Shown here: piece by piece, positions 35,034 through 39,626 of the stretch
Position numbering within the stretch: position 1 is the stretch's first letter
Layout: each line of letters starts with the position of its first letter
Source of the DNA: CAZLFA01 sp964558665
GTDB taxonomy: Bacteria; Desulfobacterota; Syntrophia; Syntrophales; PHBD01
DNA length: 39,626 nucleotides
Direction of reading: 5' to 3'
Assembly (NCBI GenBank): GCA_964558665.1
Contig: CAZLFA010000035.1
Span: forward strand, 1 to 39,626
Notes under the pieces: generated by a model
The model's input: the letters and a program-made list of their open reading frames with translations, nothing else
The model's database searches: none
Told to the model about the DNA's origin: nothing
Position numbers and translations under genes: made by a program

Positions 35034-35909
35034 ATGGCTTTAGTTTACGGCTTCCCCACACACGGCTGGGTCGGCTTGATGCTCATCGCCGCCGGATGGC
35101 CGCTGGCCTGGATCAGACCCGAGGGCATGCAGGTGATTTGGGAAAACTCATTCCTGCTTCTCTGGACGGGATACAACCTGCTGGTTGATTCCCTCAACTG
35201 CGTGCGCACAGGAACATCATTGCTGACAAGAAACAGGAGCGCCTACCTCGGCATGTTTATCCTGTCCGTCCCCGCCTGGTGGCTGTTCGAGTTCCTCAAT
35301 CTGTTCCTGCAGAACTGGCACTATCTTCACGACCGCCACATAGGCTCTCTCGAGTATGCCCTACGGGCATCAATCCATTTCAGCATTGTCATCCCGGCTG
35401 TGCTCTCTACGGCAGAATTCTGGGCCTCAACAGAAATCCTTTCGGGTTTTTCACACAGGCAGGCAATCAATGTAACAAAACGCAGCCTCTTCTTCATGGT
35501 GTTTATAGGAGTAATAATGCTCATCCTCGTTATTGCCGCCCCGCGGTTATTTTTTCCCCTGGTGTGGGGCAGCCTCTATCTAATATTCGATCCCGTGAAC
35601 AGGATGAAGGGTGCGCCTTCACTCCTCAAATACCTGGAACACGGGAACTGGCGCCCTGCACTTGCCTTGCCTCTGGGAGCGCTGACGTGCGGTTTTTTCT
35701 GGGAGATGTGGAACTACTGCTCATTGCCGAAGTGGTTCTACACAATACCATTCTTTGATTTCCTTCACCTCTTCGAGATGCCTCTTCCGGGATATCTGGG
35801 ATATCTTCCCTTCGGCCTCGAGGTATTCGCGATGTACATACTGCTGATTGAAACTACAGGACTGAAAAGAACAAAGCTATGCGGGGGAGATGATTTTGTG
35901 AGGCTTTAA
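35034..35909 (+). CDS. Hypothetical polytopic membrane protein
   Basis: 291 residues with about seven or eight hydrophobic helices. It opens FPTHGWVGLMLIAAGWPLAW and contains several Trp/Asn-rich motifs such as WWLFEFLNLFLQNWHY (about 81-96) and FFWEMWNYCSLPKWFY (about 221-236). The W-x-FEF-x-N-x-x-x-x-x-W and WEMWNY elements look like repeats of one theme, perhaps lining a cavity. I do not recognise the family. The ATG at 35034 follows GAGGTG by 7 nt, better than the GTG at 35019. It shares an operon with the methyltransferase and YkgJ protein, hinting at a membrane step in modification of a lipid or cofactor. The stop is 2 nt from that of the convergent methyltransferase. Confidence 0.7.
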   Translation: MALVYGFPTHGWVGLMLIAAGWPLAWIRPEGMQVIWENSFLLLWTGYNLLVDSLNCVRTGTSLLTRNRSAYLGMFILSVPAWWLFEFLNLFLQNWHYLHDRHIGSLEYALRASIHFSIVIPAVLSTAEFWASTEILSGFSHRQAINVTKRSLFFMVFIGVIMLILVIAAPRLFFPLVWGSLYLIFDPVNRMKGAPSLLKYLEHGNWRPALALPLGALTCGFFWEMWNYCSLPKWFYTIPFFDFLHLFEMPLPGYLGYLPFGLEVFAMYILLIETTGLKRTKLCGGDDFVRL

Positions 35910-35911
35910 AA

Positions 35912-37159
35912 CTATATTCTCGGAAGCTTCTCAGGTTTGACCGCTTTTTCAATTTTCAGGAAATAGTTGATGCCCGACTCTTCTTCCAGAACATCAATGC
36001 ATGCTACATCTTTCTCCGGTATCGCTCTGGCTAATCTCACCATCTCTTCTTTAGTGCGATAAATCAATTGCCAGTCATATATATATTCCATGACAAATCT
36101 GAGGTCGGGGGGGTTGTTGTGACTGAAATTACCGATTATCAGAGAACCACCTGGCTTGACCAGCTCAAACAGTCTTCTTGTCAACGCTACACTGCCTTTG
36201 GAATCTTCAAGCGGAAAAGTTTTAATGTAGTCGTAAAGGCCTGCACTGTAAATAAGATCGTATTTATCATACGAAAGATTGGATAGTTCATATTTGAAAG
36301 AGCTGAGGAGTATGCGCCACCCCTTGAAATCGCTTCCAGGAACGCATAATTTGCTCATCAGGCGTCTCGGCCTGGCAATCATATAATTACCCGCTATTAT
36401 CTGGAAGGCATTGGCAAGACCATATTTAAAACTGGGATGTGGTTTAGCGGAATTGAATTTCTGCACCGTTTCCAGATCATGGTCCAGAGCCAGGAACTGA
36501 TAATTTCCGTCATGATTACCGCTTTCTATGATTTCTCTTATTTCTTCTGCCGGTCCTGCTGCCAGACTGACAATCTTTCCGCCAAGCTTTTTCAGGATCT
36601 GTTCCTTGAGAAAATACTTTCTGTTTCTTACTGCAATACACGCCTTGGTAGTACAGGCATGTTTATGCAGAAACTTTCCGAAGGGGGTTGCCCCTTCATA
36701 ACGGTTACGATAAATATAATGCATCATGTTTGCATCTCCGGCATAACCGTTAGGCTTGTTAATAATACGCCAATAAAATGGCGCTTCCTGAACAATTTTA
36801 AAATATCCGGTGCCCTGTATATAACTCTGGTGTGCTTTTTTATCTTCCCCGTCAAGATGGATGGTCATGCTGCCCAGATGATTCATAAGATCATAACGCC
36901 AGGGTTCGAATGTTCCTATCTCCCTGGAAAGCCGGTCTTCCAGATCGGCACCGGTAAGAGACAGCGAATTCAACCTCTTACGAAGGTCGGCATGTCTGCT
37001 TTCCAGTTCTGAAAAAGTGCTTTTAAATTCTGCGGAAATCACTGATTTCTCTCCTCGCGTCAATACATCCGTTGCCGTATCGTTATGCACATCCTCCTGT
37101 CGACCGGCGCAATAATTTAAACTCACATCTTTTGGCAGCATCACCCCGGTGAAAGACAT
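35912..37159 (-). CDS. SAM-dependent methyltransferase, 3-OH-PAME synthase (PhcB)-like
   Basis: 415 residues. The N-terminal ~130 residues are helical and charged. The middle has KPNGYAGD (135-142), an AVRNR motif (176-180) and the SAM motif I LAAGPAEE (199-206). This combination matches proteins annotated as extracellular factor 3-hydroxypalmitic acid methyl ester biosynthesis proteins, relatives of Ralstonia PhcB, which methylate a hydroxy fatty acid to make a diffusible signal. Later motifs include YDLIYSAGLYDY and the late FELVKPGGSLIIGNFS, both standard class I elements. AAGGAGC precedes the ATG. On the same strand, 226 nt upstream, lies a membrane hybrid histidine kinase. Family assignment is from memory of motifs, not a search. 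Confidence 0.68.
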   Translation of the reverse strand: MSFTGVMLPKDVSLNYCAGRQEDVHNDTATDVLTRGEKSVISAEFKSTFSELESRHADLRKRLNSLSLTGADLEDRLSREIGTFEPWRYDLMNHLGSMTIHLDGEDKKAHQSYIQGTGYFKIVQEAPFYWRIINKPNGYAGDANMMHYIYRNRYEGATPFGKFLHKHACTTKACIAVRNRKYFLKEQILKKLGGKIVSLAAGPAEEIREIIESGNHDGNYQFLALDHDLETVQKFNSAKPHPSFKYGLANAFQIIAGNYMIARPRRLMSKLCVPGSDFKGWRILLSSFKYELSNLSYDKYDLIYSAGLYDYIKTFPLEDSKGSVALTRRLFELVKPGGSLIIGNFSHNNPPDLRFVMEYIYDWQLIYRTKEEMVRLARAIPEKDVACIDVLEEESGINYFLKIEKAVKPEKLPRI

Positions 37160-37242
37160 GTCTGCTCCTTATAAAAAGAAATGCATTATGTTTCCAATCA
37201 CCGGAAGATTAAGGCAATTTACATGCCATTGAAAATATGTGA

Positions 37243-37455
37243 ATCGAAGCCATCAAACAGATCGATGATTATGGTTTTAAAGATTCTAAAGAGCCTTTAT
37301 TTCTGCAAGCCATAAAACTGCTTCGTCAAAATGATGCCTCTTTCATAACCACATTAATCAATTTACAGAACCGGCATCCTTTACATCAGTTGATAATGGC
37401 ATTGTCCATGATCTTTCTGATCTTAACGGATAGACTATTGATATCATAAGGTTTC
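37243..37455 (+). other. Coding-like open frame without a start, possible gene remnant
   Basis: Between the two reverse-strand genes a forward frame runs from a TGA at 37240 to a TAA at 37453-37455, and its first ~48 codons read as ordinary protein (IEAIKQIDDYGFKDSKEP, then FLQAIKLLRQNDASFI). It lacks an ATG or ribosome-binding site at its head, and its end overlaps the kinase gene in antisense. It may be a decayed gene or chance. The rest of 37160-37385 shows nothing. Confidence 0.25.
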
Positions 37456-39338
37456 TGAATAAAACCTGCACAACCCCGATCCATTATATTGGTGGCTTCC
37501 CCTGTTATGCTGTAACCGCTTGACAACAGGACCTTTACATCAGGATCTATGCCCTTCAGAATGTCGAATACTTCGCCGCCGCCCATCCCGGGCATAATCA
37601 TGTCCAGAATAACAAGGGCTATTTGATCTCTTTCCCTGTTGTATATCTCGATTGCGTCCTGTCCGGACTGCGCAGTGAAAACCTGGTATCCCAGAGCTTC
37701 CAGTATCTGCCTGTTTGTTTTTATGTTCATTTCCTCATCATCGACAAAAAGCACCGTCTCCGTACCTTTGAGCAATTTGGATGAGGGCAGCACAGAATCC
37801 GTTTTCAATTTTTTCTCCGACGCCGGCAGGTAGATATCAAAGGTGGCGCCATGCCCTTTTTCACTCTGGACGGTAATAATTCCCTCATGATTTTTTATAA
37901 TACCGTACGCAGATGCCAGCCCCAGACCTGTACCCCTACCCATTTCTTTTGTCGTAAAGAAAGGATCAAAAATCCTGTTCATTGTGGCCCTATCCATTCC
38001 CGTCCCGGTGTCGGTAACCGTTATGTTTACATATCTGCCCTGCTTCAGCCCCAGTTGTTCCGATCTGTCCCTGTCAATCAACACGTTTTTCGTACCCACG
38101 GTGAGATTGCCTCCCCCCGGCATGGCCTGCCATGCATTGACAAAAAGATTGAGAAGCACCTGATCGATCTGACCGCGGTCAACGTTAGCCGGCCAGATAC
38201 TTTCTTCGAAATGGGTGTAGATTGTCATTTCCTTCTTCGTACGTCCATACATCTTTGTACACTGCCGTACCAACTCGTTCAAATCGGTCGGCTGCACTTC
38301 GTATTTCCCACCCCTGGCAAAACCGAGCAACTGCTTGGTCAGTTTTTCTCCTCTATGAACCAGTTCATACACATTTCTCAACTTATCATAATAGCTATGA
38401 TCATTTTTCATATCCATGAGAACCAGGGAGACGTTTCCCTGAATGCCCATGAGGAGATTGTTGAAATCGTGTGCAATGCCGCCCGCCAGCGTACCCATGG
38501 CTTCCATCTTCTGGGCCTGCTGAAGTTTCTTTTCCAGTTGAATACGGCTCTCTTCGGAACGCTTTCGCTCCTCGATCTCAGAACGAAGGTCCCTGTTGGT
38601 TTTGACAAGTTCTGACGTCCTCTCCTGAACGATTGTTTCCAAACGGCGGTTTGCTTCGATAATGGCCGATTTTTCATTCTGCAGTTGCCAGGCCAGATAA
38701 AAATCCCGTCTCAGATAGAACTCAATGGAGTAACACACAAACATCCCTATCACCTGGGCACTGATGAAGAAAAAATTGTTGCTGATGAGAATTGAATTGG
38801 GAGTATCTGATATCCATATAGCGACAAACTCATAAAAGGCGACTATCAACCATCCGGCGGGTGCCGCCCATACAAATCTGACCCTGGTGAATGAATATCC
38901 CCAGATAAAAACAAGGATCAGTCCGGCATAATATGAGTAATTGACAGGGGGAGGGATGAAGGAGATCATGACGACAATCGCGAACCCCGCCACGATCATA
39001 ACGGAAGCAACCGCCGGCTGGAAATGTCTCTTAAAACTTGGATAGAAAGACCAGACGATGATCGCCACCAGCGACGGCCATACAATCGCGAAGCGCAGAA
39101 ACCATAGCTTCCACTTGAGGGCAGGTACCAGTTGCGCATCAAGGATGCCGAACAGACCGTATAGAACAATCCCTGCAAAAAGAGAGAGCCTGACCATTGT
39201 AAGGGAATTGTTATAAAAATCGTCAATAAATGCCTCTTCCAGGGGGCTGGGGAAAGCCAATGTAATGGGATTGAGTCCCATCTCATGCATGCCGGAAGAC
39301 GTGGCGGGCATTACATTCAGGTTTTCTTCTCTTTTCAT
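37386..39338 (-). CDS. Hybrid histidine kinase with six-helix membrane sensor
   Basis: 650 residues. After a ~45-residue cytoplasmic start come six membrane helices (about 46-66, 78-98, 108-127, 134-152, 158-178, 186-206), forming an integral membrane sensor without a periplasmic domain. A coiled-coil (about 215-270) leads to HisKA with GGIAHDFNN (phospho-acceptor H290), HATPase (DTGTGMD, GTGLGLAS) and a C-terminal receiver (phospho-acceptor D579). Six-helix sensors of this kind are used by PhcS/LqsS-type and other lipid- or small-molecule-sensing kinases. GAGGATG precedes the ATG. It lies directly upstream of the PhcB-like methyltransferase, which could make its ligand. Confidence 0.88.
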   Translation of the reverse strand: MKREENLNVMPATSSGMHEMGLNPITLAFPSPLEEAFIDDFYNNSLTMVRLSLFAGIVLYGLFGILDAQLVPALKWKLWFLRFAIVWPSLVAIIVWSFYPSFKRHFQPAVASVMIVAGFAIVVMISFIPPPVNYSYYAGLILVFIWGYSFTRVRFVWAAPAGWLIVAFYEFVAIWISDTPNSILISNNFFFISAQVIGMFVCYSIEFYLRRDFYLAWQLQNEKSAIIEANRRLETIVQERTSELVKTNRDLRSEIEERKRSEESRIQLEKKLQQAQKMEAMGTLAGGIAHDFNNLLMGIQGNVSLVLMDMKNDHSYYDKLRNVYELVHRGEKLTKQLLGFARGGKYEVQPTDLNELVRQCTKMYGRTKKEMTIYTHFEESIWPANVDRGQIDQVLLNLFVNAWQAMPGGGNLTVGTKNVLIDRDRSEQLGLKQGRYVNITVTDTGTGMDRATMNRIFDPFFTTKEMGRGTGLGLASAYGIIKNHEGIITVQSEKGHGATFDIYLPASEKKLKTDSVLPSSKLLKGTETVLFVDDEEMNIKTNRQILEALGYQVFTAQSGQDAIEIYNRERDQIALVILDMIMPGMGGGEVFDILKGIDPDVKVLLSSGYSITGEATNIMDRGCAGFIQKPYDINSLSVKIRKIMDNAIIN

Positions 39339-39626
39339 AACATCCTCTTCGCCCGATCTGATTCACACCATTTTACACTGATTATCTCCTGATAAAAGTT
39401 TTTGGCCTGCTTATCGATATATCACCATTTATCAGCATCTTTTTGAGAATAAAATTCCCGCACATATTTCCAGATTAAGTTGCAATGTCAAGTGTTTTAT
39501 TCGAATTCTCACCCGAATATATTTCTCAGGAATTCCGAGTTATATTTTCCTGTTCATTTTTTATATCGTGCATCATTACTGTCCAAGATACCTGAAAGAT
39601 TGTTGTTAAATAACTAATGAGACCAA
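39339..39626. other. AT-rich upstream region of the six-helix kinase
   Basis: No gene seen. On the reverse strand a perfect TTGACA (39491-39486) may be the -35 element of the kinase promoter, though the matching -10 (AAATAT or AATATG at 16-17 nt) has only 3 of 6 consensus bases. Two GAATTC-centred short palindromes about 25 nt apart (about 39500-39530) lie beside it and could be an operator. Confidence 0.3.

Overview
This 39.6 kb window looks like chromosome from an anaerobic or metabolically flexible Desulfobacterota (former Deltaproteobacteria) bacterium, perhaps of the Syntrophales type. The reasons are inferential: very large PAS-rich sensor kinases, a HisKA-only sensor, a spirochaete/mitochondrion-type EF-G, DUF169 and YkgJ proteins, and a Liv-type amino-acid uptake operon, all in moderately GC-rich DNA. 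No rRNA, tRNA, insertion sequence, phage or CRISPR array was seen.

Left part (1-7350, + strand). A 5'-truncated gene of unknown function and an amputated MFS transporter lead into a TrpXYZ-like ABC importer operon. Between its binding protein and its permease lies an unusual STAS-domain fusion protein. A spacer carrying three dispersed palindromes follows, then a metallo-beta-lactamase-fold hydrolase and a membrane diguanylate cyclase with a periplasmic haem-binding-type domain.

Middle part (7440-14753). A reverse-strand MFS permease and a small secreted 3D-domain protein flank an AT-richer, gene-poor spacer. A complete livKHMGF branched-chain amino-acid ABC operon follows, with a strong hairpin between livK and livH.

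Signalling and envelope part (14911-29077). This holds a DUF4337 membrane protein, a 1393-residue dCache-PAS5-HK-REC hybrid kinase, a VanX-type dipeptidase, a DHH phosphoesterase, a DUF169 protein coupled to an EamA exporter, and a PhnD-PAS5-HisKA sensor with no ATPase domain. The sensor is followed by a solo receiver and an uncharacterised helical protein. A STAS protein closes the block. Two copies of a long imperfect palindrome, whose base stems differ in sequence but keep pairing, lie in this block.

Right part (29247-39626). A RecA/KaiC-like ATPase lies downstream of an EF-G of the spdEFG1/mtEFG1 type, which has a terminator-like hairpin in its leader. Then come a solo receiver with a near-consensus promoter, an unknown exported protein, and an overlapping methyltransferase / YkgJ / membrane-protein operon. 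Last is a reverse-strand pair: a membrane hybrid histidine kinase and a methyltransferase resembling the 3-hydroxypalmitate methyl ester synthase family. This pair recalls the PhcS/PhcB quorum-sensing arrangement and is the best candidate for an undescribed system here.
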